DNA of 64,000 bases from Sinomonas sp. ASV486 (GCF_030908215.1 NZ_JAVFJK010000004.1:158921-222920); one strand, 5' to 3'; positions 1 through 10,020 are shown, numbered from the stretch's first letter. The notes: generated by a model not told the origin, from the sequence alone. Program-made: numbers and translations.

Positions 1-2
1 GC

Positions 3-209
3 TTCGAGCTCGCGTGGCGTGTGCGCACGATGGACATGCAGGCGTCCCCCTACGACCTCTCGGACTGGGGATTCGAGCCCATCGCCATCGAGAGGCCCGC
101 CGGGAAGTCCGCGTATGTCGAGGCTCAGCGCGGGTTCGCAGCCGAGGCCGCGGTGCTGCGCGGGCGACTCACGACGGCGCTCGCGACCTTGGAGGCGGTT
201 CTCGCCTGA
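3..209 (+). CDS. 3-methyladenine DNA glycosylase-like protein, C-terminal end (partial)
   Basis: The gene enters from the left edge, and only its last 68 codons are visible before a TGA at 207-209. The readable tail begins FELAWRVRTMDMQASPYDLS and continues with an A/R/L-rich helix. From memory, the phrase RTMDMQASPYDL with a nearby AAYV-EAQRGFA stretch is typical of the C-terminus of actinobacterial proteins annotated as 3-methyladenine DNA glycosylase, which are base-excision repair enzymes. No catalytic residue lies in the visible part, so the function rests on this C-terminal resemblance only. A GTG at 21 is an internal codon rather than a start, because the frame is open to the edge. Confidence 0.55.
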   Translation, partial: FELAWRVRTMDMQASPYDLSDWGFEPIAIERPAGKSAYVEAQRGFAAEAAVLRGRLTTALATLEAVLA

Positions 210-224
210 GGCTACGCTGGCGGG

Positions 225-1313
225 ATGGAGGAGGACCTGTTCGAGGGGCCTGCCCGCGCGCTGCCCGCATCCGCTCCGATGGCGCGAAGGGCCGCGGCGT
301 ACACATCGCGCCCCGATGGACCCTCGGCCGCCCCCGTCCGGCACCGCGCCGGGTACGCGCCTTTCGTCGGCTTCCTCGCCTCCCGCGGCATCGATCCGCG
401 CACGACGGCGCGTGACCCCGTTGCGCTCGTCGGGCAGCTCCGCGCGCACCACCGCGAGATGATGGATCGGCCCGGGCTGGCCGAGGCCGCGGCGGTGTTC
501 CTCGGGAATGCGCTCACGGCGCTCCGCCCGGATGCCTGCTGGGTCGGCGACATCGTCCGTGGCCCCCGGCAGCGAATCACGCCTCTCACCCTGCTGACGC
601 GTCTGGGCGACGCCACGCCTGAACAACTGGAACAGCTGAGCGAGCGCGTGCGCGCCTGGGCCGCGGCCGTCTACGCCGAGCCGCTCGATTTCCCCGAACC
701 CGTGCCCCGCACCCTCCCGCACCCCTACGTGCGGCCCGCCGGTGCGGAGCCCGGTGACGCCGGGGCCCTGGAGCAGATTGCCCTCGCGCTCCTCACCCAT
801 CTCCAAGCCAACTACCGCGTCGCCGTCCGCAGCGGTGCTCCTCCATCCCTCCCGAGGGGCGATGACCTCGAGGGCGGAGGATGGGCCGTGACCGTCGAGC
901 CGGGATCGCCAGACGCGGCGCCGCTCGCGATGGCCGTCTCGCCCGTCCGTGGAGTCGCAGTGCGCGCTGGGGCGCTGACCGGCTTCAGGTTCCCGGCCAT
1001 GCCGAGGGACGTCTTCGAGGAGCACCACCGACTGCGGAACCCAGCCGGCGAGGTCATCTGGCCCACCGATGCCGATCTCCGCGACCTCGAGCAGACGGTC
1101 CTTGCCGTTGCCGAGGGCCGGTTCGCCGAGCGCTTCCCCGGGCCGGAGCCCGATTGGTTCGAGCACGCGCTCGCCTATGAACGCGGGGCCGGATCGACGA
1201 GGAAGCGCGGGGGCGGTCTCCATACTGCTCAGGGCGCCGAAATCCTCGACGCGGCCCGCACCCGAGTTGCCGGGTTGCAGCGTGGCTGGCAGCCCTGGCC
1301 GCTAGCGGGATGA
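225..1313 (+). CDS. Hypothetical protein, 362 aa
   Basis: I do not recognise the family. The product is a soluble-looking 362-residue protein with no signal peptide, membrane segment or obvious enzyme motif. It has a Pro/Ala-rich first 45 residues, a helical middle, and a C-terminal basic stretch (GSTRKRGGG near residue 325). Codon use matches the neighbours. The start is supported by a promoter rather than a ribosome site: a TACGCT -10-like hexamer lies at 213-218, exactly six bases before the ATG, which predicts a leaderless mRNA. The gene begins 15 bp after the glycosylase stop. An antisense ORF over its 5' part is a shadow. Confidence 0.75.
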   Translation: MEEDLFEGPARALPASAPMARRAAAYTSRPDGPSAAPVRHRAGYAPFVGFLASRGIDPRTTARDPVALVGQLRAHHREMMDRPGLAEAAAVFLGNALTALRPDACWVGDIVRGPRQRITPLTLLTRLGDATPEQLEQLSERVRAWAAAVYAEPLDFPEPVPRTLPHPYVRPAGAEPGDAGALEQIALALLTHLQANYRVAVRSGAPPSLPRGDDLEGGGWAVTVEPGSPDAAPLAMAVSPVRGVAVRAGALTGFRFPAMPRDVFEEHHRLRNPAGEVIWPTDADLRDLEQTVLAVAEGRFAERFPGPEPDWFEHALAYERGAGSTRKRGGGLHTAQGAEILDAARTRVAGLQRGWQPWPLAG

Positions 1314-1714
1314 AGTCCGGTGGCGGCGTGCGCCCGAGGCTGGGCTCGCCGCATGGGCGCGCGGGGCCTGGATCCGAATCTTCGCGGATCTATTAGCGAA
1401 AGAAAATGTGCCCTATTCGTCCGGGTCTTTCGAGTCCGGCGCGGAGTAGATTCCACTACACCAAAACGAGCACCGCAGGAAGCAAGGGACGGGGCTGGGG
1501 AGCCCGAGACCGCATTGCTCGTGATCATTGCCCTTGCTGTCGCCGCGGGACTCGCCCGAATAGTTCTTCAAAGTCAAGGACGACAGAGAGGTGAAGGCAG
1601 CGAAAGAGAAGGACGCCGGAACACCGCAGCAGGGTTGAGGCCTCGACCCCCCATGCGGTCCGGGCTCGAAGGGGCCGGATTCCGTCAATCACTCGACAGA
1701 AAGCCAGATGCCGC
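1314..1714. other. Intergenic stretch without a supported gene
   Basis: About 400 bp with lower and more even GC than its surroundings. Short overlapping ORFs exist on both strands, but none has a ribosome-binding site plus a recognisable protein. One plus-strand frame near 1515-1560 would encode a single hydrophobic stretch (LLVIIALAVAAGLARIVL). It could belong to a tiny membrane protein, but the start is unclear and the rest is low-complexity basic sequence. I see no RNA gene here. Confidence 0.5.
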
Positions 1715-1744
1715 GAAGGGCGCGCCGTAGCCGACGCGCCCTTC
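1715..1744. terminator. Hairpin terminator between convergent genes
   Basis: A perfect 10-bp inverted repeat, GAAGGGCGCG and CGCGCCCTTC, is separated by a 10-nt loop. It is followed on the plus strand by CCTTGT. It sits between the plus-strand hypothetical gene and the minus-strand YchJ gene, so it could terminate from either side. There is no long U tract, as is usual in actinobacteria. Confidence 0.6.
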
Positions 1745-1810
1745 CCTTGTGCCAGCCCTCCCCCATCCATCGGTTGAGGGCCTGATTTCTGCGCGTTGAG
1801 GGGTACGCCC

Positions 1811-2224
1811 TTACGAGGCGTCACCGTCGAGGTAGAACCACCGGCCGCCCTCGCGCACAAACCTCGAGTGCTCCCGCATCACGCCGCGCCGGGCGCTCAC
1901 GTCCCCGCCCTCCCGCCAATGGGCTGCGAAATCCACGGTGCCCTGCGTGTCGAAGGGACCACCCGCCGTCGTGCGCACGACGTCGAGTCGGCGCCACTGC
2001 GTCGTCTCGTCGAGTTCCAGCGTGGCCGGTCGGGTAGACGGGTGCCAGGTCGCCAGGAGGTACGCCGCGTCAAGGCCGACGAACGCGCTGTAGCGCGAAC
2101 GCATGAGTGCCTCCGCGGTGGGCGGCAGGGCGCCCGCCGATAGCCCCGAGTGGAACCGTCCGCAGCACGCGCCATACGTGTCCCCGCTGCAGCAGGGGCA
2201 TCGGGAGTCAGGGTCGAGCGTCAT
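1811..2224 (-). CDS. YchJ-family (UPF0225) SEC-C motif protein
   Basis: A 137-residue cytosolic protein of the YchJ family, whose biochemical role is not established. The N-terminus carries a cysteine-rich metal-binding SEC-C-like motif (CPCCSG at residues 9-14, then CCGRFHSG). After it come the family signatures ALMRSRYSAFV and a C-terminal domain ending REHSRFVREGGRWFYLDG. The typical E. coli homologue has a second SEC-C motif at the C-terminus; it is absent here, as in the shorter actinobacterial members. The ATG at 2224 is preceded on the minus strand by TAGTCT six bases away, the leaderless-promoter pattern seen repeatedly in this window. Confidence 0.85.
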   Translation of the reverse strand: MTLDPDSRCPCCSGDTYGACCGRFHSGLSAGALPPTAEALMRSRYSAFVGLDAAYLLATWHPSTRPATLELDETTQWRRLDVVRTTAGGPFDTQGTVDFAAHWREGGDVSARRGVMREHSRFVREGGRWFYLDGDAS

Positions 2225-2398
2225 GCCGCCAGACTAGCGAAGCGGCCCCCGCCGGGCGCGGCCTGGGCTGCCCCGGCGCCGGCGGCCAGGGCGCCGATGG
2301 CAAGCACGACGGCGCCGGACCACCCATGACCCGTGTCACAGTCGGCCCCTGACGTGCGTGTGACCCGAGCCGGTTCCGGCCAATGAAGGGCGCTGGCG

Positions 2399-2404
2399 TA
2401 GAAT
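2399..2404 (+). promoter_or_regulatory. -10 element of the purSQL promoter
   Basis: TAGAAT matches the sigma70-type -10 consensus at five of six positions and lies 39 bp before the purS ATG. The -35 region is poor (TTCCGG at 2374-2379). The short leader contains a small GGGGG/CCCCC inverted repeat at 2407-2421, which could be a 5' hairpin. I see no purine riboswitch. Confidence 0.5.
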
Positions 2405-2442
2405 CGGGGGGCAATCCCCCCTATGCACAGGAGCCTCTTTCG

Positions 2443-2721
2443 ATGCCGCGGATCGTTGTCGACGTCATGCCCAAGCCCGAGATTCTCGACCCGCAGGGGA
2501 AGGCGATCGTCGGTGCACTGCCGCGTCTGGGCTTCACCGCGTTCAGCGGCGTGCGCCAGGGAAAGCGCTTCGAGCTCACCGTGGACGGTCCCGTCACGGA
2601 CGAGGTCCTCGAGCAGGCCCGCACCGCCGCCGCGACGATGCTCTCGAACCCTGTCATCGAGGACGTCGTGAACGTCGAGGTCCTCGCGGACGAATCGACC
2701 GAGACCGTCGAGGCCAACTGA
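2443..2721 (+). CDS. purS: Phosphoribosylformylglycinamidine synthase subunit PurS
   Basis: PurS is the small structural subunit of the three-part FGAM synthase (PurS-PurQ-PurL) in step four of de novo purine synthesis. It bridges the glutaminase and the synthase. The 92-residue length fits the family, and the sequence shows the expected [20 protein letters not shown] start and the [11 protein letters not shown] core. I chose the ATG at 2443 over an upstream in-frame ATG at 2383, because GGAG lies ten bases before it and the upstream start would lie 5' of the predicted promoter. An acidic tail ([10 protein letters not shown]) ends one base before purQ, so the two are translated from one message. 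Confidence 0.95.
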   Translation: MPRIVVDVMPKPEILDPQGKAIVGALPRLGFTAFSGVRQGKRFELTVDGPVTDEVLEQARTAAATMLSNPVIEDVVNVEVLADESTETVEAN

Positions 2722-2722
2722 C

Positions 2723-3508
2723 ATGAGCGAGGTCCCCCTCATCGCAGACCTGAGCGCCCGGGAGTCCGCGCCGCTCTCCGGCGCTGTTCTTTCCGGTGCC
2801 CGGATTGGCGTCGTGACGTTCCCCGGCACCCTCGACGACCGCGACGCCGCTCGCGCTGTCCGTCTCGCGGGCGCCACCGCCGTGCCCCTGTGGCACGCGG
2901 ACACGACCTTGGGCGATGTCGACGCCGTCGTGCTCCCGGGCGGGTTCTCCTACGGCGACTACCTGCGCGCGGGCGCGATCGCGCGGTTCGCCCCGCTCAT
3001 GGGCAAAATCGTCGATGCAGCGAACTCGGACGCGAAGCTTCCCGTGCTGGGCATCTGCAATGGCTTCCAGATCCTCACCGAGTCACACCTGCTCCCCGGC
3101 TCGATGATCAAGAACGACCACCTCAAGTTCATCTGCCGCGACCAGACCCTGCGCGTCGAGAACAACGCGACGGCGTGGACCAGCGAGTACGAGGTCGGCC
3201 AGGAGATCACGATCGTCCTGAAGAATCAGGACGGGCAGTACGTCGCGGACAAGAAGACCCTCGACGAGCTCGAGGGCGAGGGCCGCGTGGTGTTCCGCTA
3301 CGTGGGCTGGAACCCAAATGGGTCGCGCCGTAACATCGCGGGCATCACGAACGCCGCAGGCAACGTCGTCGGCCTCATGCCGCACCCCGAGCACGCCGTC
3401 GAGCCCGGCTTCGGTCCGCTGGACCCAGATTCCTCCGACTATTCGACCGACGGGCTCGGATTCTTCACGTCCGTCCTGACCACGCTGGTTGCTGGAGGTA
3501 CCAAGTGA
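2723..3508 (+). CDS. purQ: FGAM synthase glutaminase subunit PurQ
   Basis: PurQ hydrolyses glutamine and passes ammonia to PurL for conversion of FGAR to FGAM. It is a class I glutamine amidotransferase of 261 residues. The nucleophile Cys112 lies in GICNGFQIL, and the His-Glu pair is in MPHPEHA (His221, Glu223). The protein has about 24 residues before the usual [11 protein letters not shown] start; the extension is in frame from the ATG that follows the purS stop by one base. Its stop overlaps the purL start as GTGA, which implies translational coupling of the three subunits. Confidence 0.95.
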   Translation: MSEVPLIADLSARESAPLSGAVLSGARIGVVTFPGTLDDRDAARAVRLAGATAVPLWHADTTLGDVDAVVLPGGFSYGDYLRAGAIARFAPLMGKIVDAANSDAKLPVLGICNGFQILTESHLLPGSMIKNDHLKFICRDQTLRVENNATAWTSEYEVGQEITIVLKNQDGQYVADKKTLDELEGEGRVVFRYVGWNPNGSRRNIAGITNAAGNVVGLMPHPEHAVEPGFGPLDPDSSDYSTDGLGFFTSVLTTLVAGGTK

Positions 3509-5853
3509 GCGCAGGGAACGAGACCAATACCGTGGCAACCGACGCAGCGGCATCCCGCAAGTTCAACATCGACACGGTCGAGCACGCGGCCGCAACCCCC
3601 GAGACCGATCTCCCCTGGGCCGAGCTCGGCCTCAAGGAGAACGAATTCAACGAGGTCGTCAAGCTCCTGGGCCGCCGCCCCACCGCGGCCGAGCTCGCGA
3701 TGTACTCGGTCATGTGGAGCGAGCACTGCTCCTACAAGTCCTCCAAGGTGCACCTGCGCCAGTTCGGCGAGAAGCTCACCGACGAGATGAAGAAGGACAT
3801 GATGGTGGGCATCGGCGAGAACGCCGGCGTCACCAATCTGGGCGATGGCTGGGCCGTGACCTTCAAGGTCGAGTCGCACAACCACCCCTCCTTCGTGGAG
3901 CCGCATCAGGGTGCGGCGACGGGCATCGGCGGGATCGTGCGCGACATCATCTCGATGGGCGCGCGCCCCGTGGCAGTCATGGACCCGCTGCGCTTCGGCG
4001 CGATCGACCACCCCGACACCCCGCGCCTCGTGCACGGCATCGTCTCGGGTATCGGGAGCTATGGCAACTCCCTCGGCCTGCCGAACATCGGCGGTGAAGT
4101 GGTCTTCGACTCGGTCTACCAGGCCAACCCCCTCGTGAACGCCCTCGCCGTCGGCGTGCTGCGCCACGAGGACCTCCGCCTCGCCAACGCCTCCGGCGAG
4201 GGCAACAAGGTCGTCCTGTTCGGGGCCCGCACGGGCGGCGACGGGATCGGCGGCGCGTCCGTCCTCGCGTCCGAGTCCTTCGACGACAGCAAGCCGAGCA
4301 AGCGCCCCGCTGTCCAGGTCGGAGACCCGTTCGCCGAGAAGGTGCTCATCGAGTGCTGCCTCGAGCTGTTCAAGCACTCGCTCGTCGAGGGCATCCAGGA
4401 CCTCGGGGCGGCCGGCATCTCGTGCGCCACGAGCGAGCTCGCGAGCAACGGCGACGGCGGCATGCGGGTCGAGCTCACGAACGTGCTGCTCCGCGACCCC
4501 ACCCTGACCCCGGGTGAGATCCTCATGTCCGAGTCGCAGGAGCGCATGATGGCGGTCGTGACCCCGGAGAACGTCGAGGCGTTCGAGAAGGTCATGGACA
4601 AGTGGGCCGTCGAGTACTCGTGGCTCGGCGAGGTCACCGAGGACGGGCGCCTCGTCATTACGTGGGACGGCGAGACCATCGTCGACGTCGACCCGCGGAC
4701 GGTGGCCCATGAAGGCCCGGTCTACCATCGCCCGTTCAACCGCCCCGAGTGGCTCGACGGCATCCAGGCGGACACCTTCCGCGCTTCGGAGGCCGGCAAG
4801 GACCTCCCCTCGACGGGTGAGGCCCTCAAGGCCGCAGTCCTGGAGCTCATGGCGAGCCCCAACATGTGCGACAAGTCGTGGGTCACCAACCAATACGACC
4901 GCTACGTGGGCGGGAACACGGCCCTCGCGACCCCCGACGACGCCGGCGTGGTCCGCGTCGACGAGGAGACCGGCCTCGGGATCGCCATCTCGACGGATGC
5001 GAACGGCCGCTACGCCTACCTCGATCCGTACACGGGCGCCCAGCTCGCCCTTGCCGAGTCCTACCGCAACGTCGCCACCTCCGGCGCCGTGCCGATGGCC
5101 GTCACCGACTGCCTCAACTTCGGCTCCCCCGAGGACCCCGAGGTCATGTGGCAGTTCGCCGAGGCCGTGCGCGGCCTTGCGGACGCATGCCAGGTGCTCG
5201 GCGTCCCGGTCACCGGCGGCAACGTCTCGCTGTACAACCAGACGGGCTCGACGCCGATCCACCCCACCCCGGTGGTCGGTGTCCTCGGCAAGTTCGACGA
5301 CGTGGCTCGCCGCACGCCGTCGGGCTGGCAGAGGAACGCGGACGGGCAGGCGATCTACCTGCTCGGAGTGACCCGCGACGAGCTGGACGGCTCCGAGTTC
5401 GCGAACCTGCGCGGCCAGCTGGGCGGCCTCCCGCCGAAGCTCGACCTCGAGGTGGAGAAGACGCTCGGCGCGATCCTCATCAACTCCTCGCGCGACGGCA
5501 TGATCGACGCCGCGCACGACCTCTCGGAGGGCGGCCTCGCCGCGGCCCTGTCCGAGATGGTGCTGCGCTTCGGCGTGGGCGCGCGGGTGGCGCTGGACGA
5601 CCTGTGCGAGCGGGACGGCGTGGACGCGTTCACGGCGCTCTTCTCCGAGTCGCAGGGCCGCGCCGTCGTGGCCGTCCCGCGCTCCGAGGAGGTCCGCTTC
5701 AACGACATGGCCTCCGCACGGAACTACCCCGTGGTGCGCCTCGGAGTGGTCGATGTCCTCGCGACGAGCCTCGAGGTGCAGGGGCTGTTCGAGCTTCCCA
5801 TCAACGATCTGCGCGAGGCCCACGAGGGAACGCTGCCGAAGTACTTCGGCTGA
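3505..5853 (+). CDS. purL: FGAM synthase large subunit PurL (small-type)
   Basis: PurL is the ATP-dependent synthase of the PurS-PurQ-PurL complex and makes FGAM from FGAR. At 782 residues it is the short PurL form, without the glutaminase domain of the E. coli enzyme. Visible landmarks are [12 protein letters not shown] near residue 71, [22 protein letters not shown] near 122, and the repeated AIR-synthase-like halves with [10 protein letters not shown] near 675. The N-terminus carries about 30 extra residues before the conserved [11 protein letters not shown]. The GTG start overlaps the purQ stop. The large minus-strand ORF over this gene is an antisense shadow. Confidence 0.96.
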   Translation: MSAGNETNTVATDAAASRKFNIDTVEHAAATPETDLPWAELGLKENEFNEVVKLLGRRPTAAELAMYSVMWSEHCSYKSSKVHLRQFGEKLTDEMKKDMMVGIGENAGVTNLGDGWAVTFKVESHNHPSFVEPHQGAATGIGGIVRDIISMGARPVAVMDPLRFGAIDHPDTPRLVHGIVSGIGSYGNSLGLPNIGGEVVFDSVYQANPLVNALAVGVLRHEDLRLANASGEGNKVVLFGARTGGDGIGGASVLASESFDDSKPSKRPAVQVGDPFAEKVLIECCLELFKHSLVEGIQDLGAAGISCATSELASNGDGGMRVELTNVLLRDPTLTPGEILMSESQERMMAVVTPENVEAFEKVMDKWAVEYSWLGEVTEDGRLVITWDGETIVDVDPRTVAHEGPVYHRPFNRPEWLDGIQADTFRASEAGKDLPSTGEALKAAVLELMASPNMCDKSWVTNQYDRYVGGNTALATPDDAGVVRVDEETGLGIAISTDANGRYAYLDPYTGAQLALAESYRNVATSGAVPMAVTDCLNFGSPEDPEVMWQFAEAVRGLADACQVLGVPVTGGNVSLYNQTGSTPIHPTPVVGVLGKFDDVARRTPSGWQRNADGQAIYLLGVTRDELDGSEFANLRGQLGGLPPKLDLEVEKTLGAILINSSRDGMIDAAHDLSEGGLAAALSEMVLRFGVGARVALDDLCERDGVDAFTALFSESQGRAVVAVPRSEEVRFNDMASARNYPVVRLGVVDVLATSLEVQGLFELPINDLREAHEGTLPKYFG

Positions 5854-5889
5854 GACCGGGCCGACGAGGCAACGGACAAGGCAACGACG

Positions 5890-8415
5890 ATGGCCCCGAC
5901 CGAGGATCAGCTGCGCGCAAGCGCGGCGTCCGGGTCGGGGCCGCCGTCGGCCGGCGGGTCATGGGGCATGGGAACCGGGTTGGGCGGTCCGCCGTCGCGC
6001 AGCGCTCCAGAGTCTGCCGGCCTCGATGACGCAGCGGTAGAGGTCCGCAGGGCCGCCGGCCTCGTCAATACTCAGGAACAGCGCACGTCGCGGACCGTGT
6101 GGCAGATCGCCACGACCCACCTGTTCACGATCTTCAACCTGATCCTCGGCCTCTCCGGGCTCACGCTCGTGCTCCTCGGGCGCTGGCTGGATCTCATGTT
6201 CCTCGCCGCGGCAATCGGGAACACCGTGCTCGGCTTCGCCCAGGAGCTCCAGTCCAAGCGCAGGCTCGACAGGCTTGCGGTGCTCAAGAGGGACCCCGTG
6301 CGGGTGGTGCGCTCGGGCGCGGCGGTCGAGGTGCCCCCGCACGAGGTGGTCATGGACGACGTCGTGCTCGTGCGCCGCGGCGACCAGGTTCCGGTGGACG
6401 GGACAGTGCTGCGCGCCGACGACCTCGACGTGGACGAGTCCCTGCTCACGGGCGAGTCGGAGCCGGTTCCGAAGCAGCCGGGCGAGACCGTTCTCTCCGG
6501 ATCCTCCGTGGTCTCGGGCAGCGGCAGCTTCCGAGCCACGGCCCTCGGCAACGGCTCCCACGCGGCCCGGCTCACGGCCCAGGCGAAGCGGTTCACTCCG
6601 GTCTCGTCGGAGCTCCGTGCGGCCCTGGACCGGGTGGTCCGCTGGATCACCATTGCCCTCGGGCCGATGATCGCGATCGTGCTCAACGGCCAGATGCAGG
6701 CCGCGGGCGGCTGGTCCGCGGCCCTCGCGTCAGGGGCCTGGCGAGACGCGGTCGTGGCCGCGATCGCGTCGGTGACCATCATGATCCCCCAGGGACTGGC
6801 CCTCCTGACGACCGTCTCGTTCGCCGTCGCGACCGTCCGGCTGGCGAAGGGCGAGGTCCTCATCGAGGAGCTCGCGGCCGTGGAGGTGCTGGCCCGCGTG
6901 GATGTCGTGTGCTTCGACAAGACGGGAACGCTCACCGAGGGCGGGATCCATTTCGAATCCGCCGTCCCGCTCGCCGCGAATGCCGAGGATGCCCTGGCGG
7001 TTGCGGGCTGGGAGCGGGTGCTTGCCTGGATCGGCACGGACGAGGACGCGAACCCCACTGCGGCGGCCCTCGCCGAGGCGTTCACCGAGCGCCCGGACCG
7101 CGAGCCGAGCGGGACCATCGCGTTCTCCTCGGGCCGCCGGTGGAGCGCGGTCGCCTTCGAAGGTGGGACGGCCGACGGCGCGTGGCTGCTCGGTGCCCCG
7201 GAGGCCCTCCTCGGCGACGCGCCCGGGACCGGTGCTCCCGCGGACCAGCTCCGGACGCAGGCCCGCAAGCTCTGCGCGGAAGCGTCCGATAGCGGGCTCC
7301 GCGCGATCGTGCTGTGTCGGGCCGGGTGGCTCCCCCGCGACGGCGAGCTGGCCGCCGAGGTGCGGCCCGCCGTCGTCCTCACGTTCCGCGAGCGGCTGCG
7401 GCCCGACGCGGCCGTGACGCTCGCCTACTTCCGCGAGCAGGGTGTGGCCCTCAAGGTGCTCTCGGGCGACAGCCCGCGAACCGTGGCGGCTGCAGCCCGC
7501 GCCGCTGGAATGGACGCCGGAGGGGACAGGGCCGAGCCCGTGGACGCGAGGACGCTCCCGGAGGATCCCACGGAGCTGGCCGCCGCCGTCGAGCGCCACA
7601 GCGTGTTCGGGCGGGTCGGGCCGCAGCAGAAGAAGGCGATGGTCGAGGCACTCCAGTCACGCGGACACGTCGTGGCGATGACCGGCGACGGGGTCAACGA
7701 CGCCCTGGCCCTCAAGGCCGCCGACCTCGGGATCGCGATGGGCAATGCCGCGCCGGCCACGAAGGCCGTCGCGCGGCTCGTGCTCGTCGACGGTCGCTTC
7801 TCCAGGCTGCCCGCCGTGGTCGCGGAGGGACGCCGGGTCATCGCGAACATCGAGCGGGTCTCGCAGCTGTTCCTGACCAAGACGATCTACGCGTTCCTCC
7901 TCGGCGTCGGATTCGGGGCCATGACGTGGGCGTTCCCGTTCCTTCCTCGGCAGCTCTCGACCGCCGATTTCCTCATGATCGGCTTCCCTGCTGCCGTCCT
8001 CGCGCTCGTGCCCAATACGCGGCGCTACGTGCCGGGGTTCCTGCGCCGGGCCGTGCTCACGGCGCTGCCGTCGGGGTTGGCGATGGCCGCGGCGATCCTC
8101 GGCGTGTACGCCTACGGGCGCTGGGGCACGGACGCGTCGCAGGAACAGATCGAAGCTGCGGCGTTCCTCACGCTCACGGCCTCGGGCCTGTGGGTCCTCG
8201 CGATTGCGGCGCGCCCGCTCACGCGGTGGCGCGTGCTCCTCGTCGGCTCGATGTACGCGGGGATGGCCGCGGTGCTCCTCGTCCCGGTCTCACTTGCATA
8301 CCACCAGCTCACGGCGCCGGCGCCGGCCCTCACGGTCGCAGCGCTCGCCTTCGCCGCTGGGGCGTGCATGCTCATCGAGACCGCGCACCAGATGCTGAGG
8401 CGCCGCCTCAGGTGA
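5890..8415 (+). CDS. P-type ATPase, CtpE-like calcium transporter
   Basis: An 841-residue E1-E2 cation-pumping ATPase of the inner membrane. It shows the actuator motif TGES (residues 187-190), the phosphorylated aspartate D343 in DKTGTLTE, and the hinge TGDGVND followed by ALKAADLGIAMG. From memory the whole layout, including QELQSKRRLDRLAVL near the start and six C-terminal membrane helices, most resembles mycobacterial CtpE, a calcium-uptake ATPase. The membrane-site motif reads MIPQGL where CtpE has an E for Q, so ion choice is uncertain. The first 45 residues are a Gly/Ser/Pro-rich cytosolic tail. The gene lies 36 bp after purL. Its stop overlaps the 3' end of the convergent dehydrogenase gene by 8 bp. 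Confidence 0.88.
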   Translation: MAPTEDQLRASAASGSGPPSAGGSWGMGTGLGGPPSRSAPESAGLDDAAVEVRRAAGLVNTQEQRTSRTVWQIATTHLFTIFNLILGLSGLTLVLLGRWLDLMFLAAAIGNTVLGFAQELQSKRRLDRLAVLKRDPVRVVRSGAAVEVPPHEVVMDDVVLVRRGDQVPVDGTVLRADDLDVDESLLTGESEPVPKQPGETVLSGSSVVSGSGSFRATALGNGSHAARLTAQAKRFTPVSSELRAALDRVVRWITIALGPMIAIVLNGQMQAAGGWSAALASGAWRDAVVAAIASVTIMIPQGLALLTTVSFAVATVRLAKGEVLIEELAAVEVLARVDVVCFDKTGTLTEGGIHFESAVPLAANAEDALAVAGWERVLAWIGTDEDANPTAAALAEAFTERPDREPSGTIAFSSGRRWSAVAFEGGTADGAWLLGAPEALLGDAPGTGAPADQLRTQARKLCAEASDSGLRAIVLCRAGWLPRDGELAAEVRPAVVLTFRERLRPDAAVTLAYFREQGVALKVLSGDSPRTVAAAARAAGMDAGGDRAEPVDARTLPEDPTELAAAVERHSVFGRVGPQQKKAMVEALQSRGHVVAMTGDGVNDALALKAADLGIAMGNAAPATKAVARLVLVDGRFSRLPAVVAEGRRVIANIERVSQLFLTKTIYAFLLGVGFGAMTWAFPFLPRQLSTADFLMIGFPAAVLALVPNTRRYVPGFLRRAVLTALPSGLAMAAAILGVYAYGRWGTDASQEQIEAAAFLTLTASGLWVLAIAARPLTRWRVLLVGSMYAGMAAVLLVPVSLAYHQLTAPAPALTVAALAFAAGACMLIETAHQMLRRRLR

Positions 8416-9415
8416 CCTCGAGGACGGCCGCGCCGGTGATCCTGTCCGCGGCGAGATCCGCGAGCGCCCGGTCGGCGTCCTCGAACGCGTAGGGCACCGT
8501 CGCGGTGCGGATCGGGATCTCGGCGGCCAGGCGGAAGAACTCCTCGCCGTCGGAGCGCGTGTTGGCGGTGACGCTACGCAGCTGCCGCTCCTCGAACAGG
8601 TGCTCCTGGTAGTTCAGTGCCGGGATGTCGCTCAGATGGATGCCTGCGACGGCGAGGGTTCCGCCGCGATCGAGGGCGCGGAGCGCGGGCGGAACGAGTG
8701 TGCCGACGGGCGCGAAGAGGATGGCCGAGTCGAGTTTCTCGGGCGGCTCCTCATCCGCGCCGCTAGCCCACGCGGCGCCGAGCTTGAGCGCGAGTTCCCT
8801 GGCCTCGGGCGCTCGGGTCATGACGTACACCGTGGCTCCGCGGTGCATCGCGAGCTGCGCGGTGAGGTGCGCGCTGCCGCCGAACCCATAGATGCCCAGC
8901 CTGCCGCCGTCGGGCATCGCGGCGCGCTGCAGCGCCCGGTAGCCGATGATCCCGGAGCACAGCAGCGGAGCGGCCTCGCGGTCGCTGAACGCGTCCGGGA
9001 TCCGGTACGCGAAGTCCTCGCGCACGACGGCGCGCTCCGCGTACCCGCCGTCGTCGTCCCACCCCGTGAACCGAGGTGCTTCGCAGAGGTTCTCGCGGCC
9101 CGAGAGGCAGAAGCGGCACGTGCCGCACGTGCTGCGCAGCCACGCGATCCCGACGCGCTGGCCTGGCTCGAACCGATGGGCTTCGGGGCCGAGAACCTCG
9201 ACGCGGCCCACGGCCTCGTGCCCGGGGATGACGCCATGCCGCTTCGGGGCGAGGTCTCCTTCGGCGAGGTGCAGGTCCGTGCGGCAGACGCCGCAGACGG
9301 AGACCCGCACGAGGATCTCCCCCGGCCCGGGCACGGGGTCGGGCCTCTCGCCGAAGGCCAGCGGGCCGGGGCTCCCGCCCGCCTGGCCCGGGACGTCCAC
9401 CCACCATGCGCGCAT
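8408..9415 (-). CDS. Zinc-dependent alcohol dehydrogenase family protein
   Basis: A 335-residue medium-chain dehydrogenase, probably oxidising primary alcohols or reducing aldehydes with NAD(P). It contains the catalytic zinc ligands CGVCRTDLH and GHEAVG, four structural-zinc cysteines in CGTCRFCLSGRENLC, and a Rossmann segment GIYGFGGSAHL. The spacing and length resemble the AdhA-type actinobacterial enzymes. I start it at the ATG at 9415 (MRAWWVDV), which has CAGGTGAG nine bases upstream; the in-frame ATG at 9445 lies upstream of that site. It is convergent with and overlaps the ATPase gene. Confidence 0.87.
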   Translation of the reverse strand: MRAWWVDVPGQAGGSPGPLAFGERPDPVPGPGEILVRVSVCGVCRTDLHLAEGDLAPKRHGVIPGHEAVGRVEVLGPEAHRFEPGQRVGIAWLRSTCGTCRFCLSGRENLCEAPRFTGWDDDGGYAERAVVREDFAYRIPDAFSDREAAPLLCSGIIGYRALQRAAMPDGGRLGIYGFGGSAHLTAQLAMHRGATVYVMTRAPEARELALKLGAAWASGADEEPPEKLDSAILFAPVGTLVPPALRALDRGGTLAVAGIHLSDIPALNYQEHLFEERQLRSVTANTRSDGEEFFRLAAEIPIRTATVPYAFEDADRALADLAADRITGAAVLEVT

Positions 9416-9490
9416 GGCGCTATTCTCACCTGCCCGGCTGGGCATGGACAGGGTCCGCAGCCGCAGGTTTGGCGAACCCCTTTGGGCGGC

Positions 9491-9910
9491 TCAGTCCACG
9501 TGGGCGGCCCTGAAATCGGGAGGCGTTGCGCCCTGGATGACCCAGCGGTTGCCATCCGGGTCAGCGAAGTGGGCGAACTGAACCCCGCCCATATCCTGGA
9601 TCTCGCTGATGTCTGCACCACGCTCGAGGAGCTGGGTGCGGACGGCGCCCAGATCGGGCGCTACGAGCTGCAGCCCCTCGAGACTTCCGGGTCTCATGCT
9701 CGTCATCCCCGTTCCAATGACGATCGAGGCAGCAGAGCCCGGGGGCGTCAGCTGGACCACACGCATTCCGGGGATGTGCTCGACGTCGTGGTCAAGGGCG
9801 AAGCCCAGCGTCTCAACGTAGAACGACTTCGACCTATCGACATCAGCCACGGGCACCTGCACGACTTCAAGACGCATCTCCATGGCCCACACGGTACAGG
9901 GCGAACCCAT
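9491..9910 (-). CDS. VOC (glyoxalase/bleomycin resistance) family protein
   Basis: A 139-residue cytosolic protein with the two-repeat vicinal-oxygen-chelate fold: VADVDRSKSFYVETLGFALDHD near the start and VQFAHFADPDGNRWVIQGA at the end. Members bind a metal and act as lyases, dioxygenases or antibiotic-binding proteins; the substrate here cannot be read from sequence. The ATG at 9910 is preferred because GGGAGAGGTG precedes it. A downstream ATG at 9883 is also possible, while the longest frame (to 10006) has no supporting site. Confidence 0.82.
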   Translation of the reverse strand: MGSPCTVWAMEMRLEVVQVPVADVDRSKSFYVETLGFALDHDVEHIPGMRVVQLTPPGSAASIVIGTGMTSMRPGSLEGLQLVAPDLGAVRTQLLERGADISEIQDMGGVQFAHFADPDGNRWVIQGATPPDFRAAHVD

Positions 9911-10020
9911 GATGATCACCTCTCCCGACAACAGGCTTCGCGTGGTAACCACTGATGCCCCTCGACTCCCCTCCCGCCCGGCGCGGGTCGTCATATTCGG
10001 GAACACAAATGTGCGCTAAT

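Noticed and set aside
1320-1730. Small plus-strand ORF with one hydrophobic segment
   Set aside because: No ribosome site, no homologous motif, and overlapping ORFs on the other strand are equally likely.
3439-5823. Minus-strand ORF of 794 codons opposite purL
   Set aside because: It mirrors purL codons, has a Leu/Val/His/Arg-biased shadow composition and no ribosome site. The plus-strand PurL is unmistakable.
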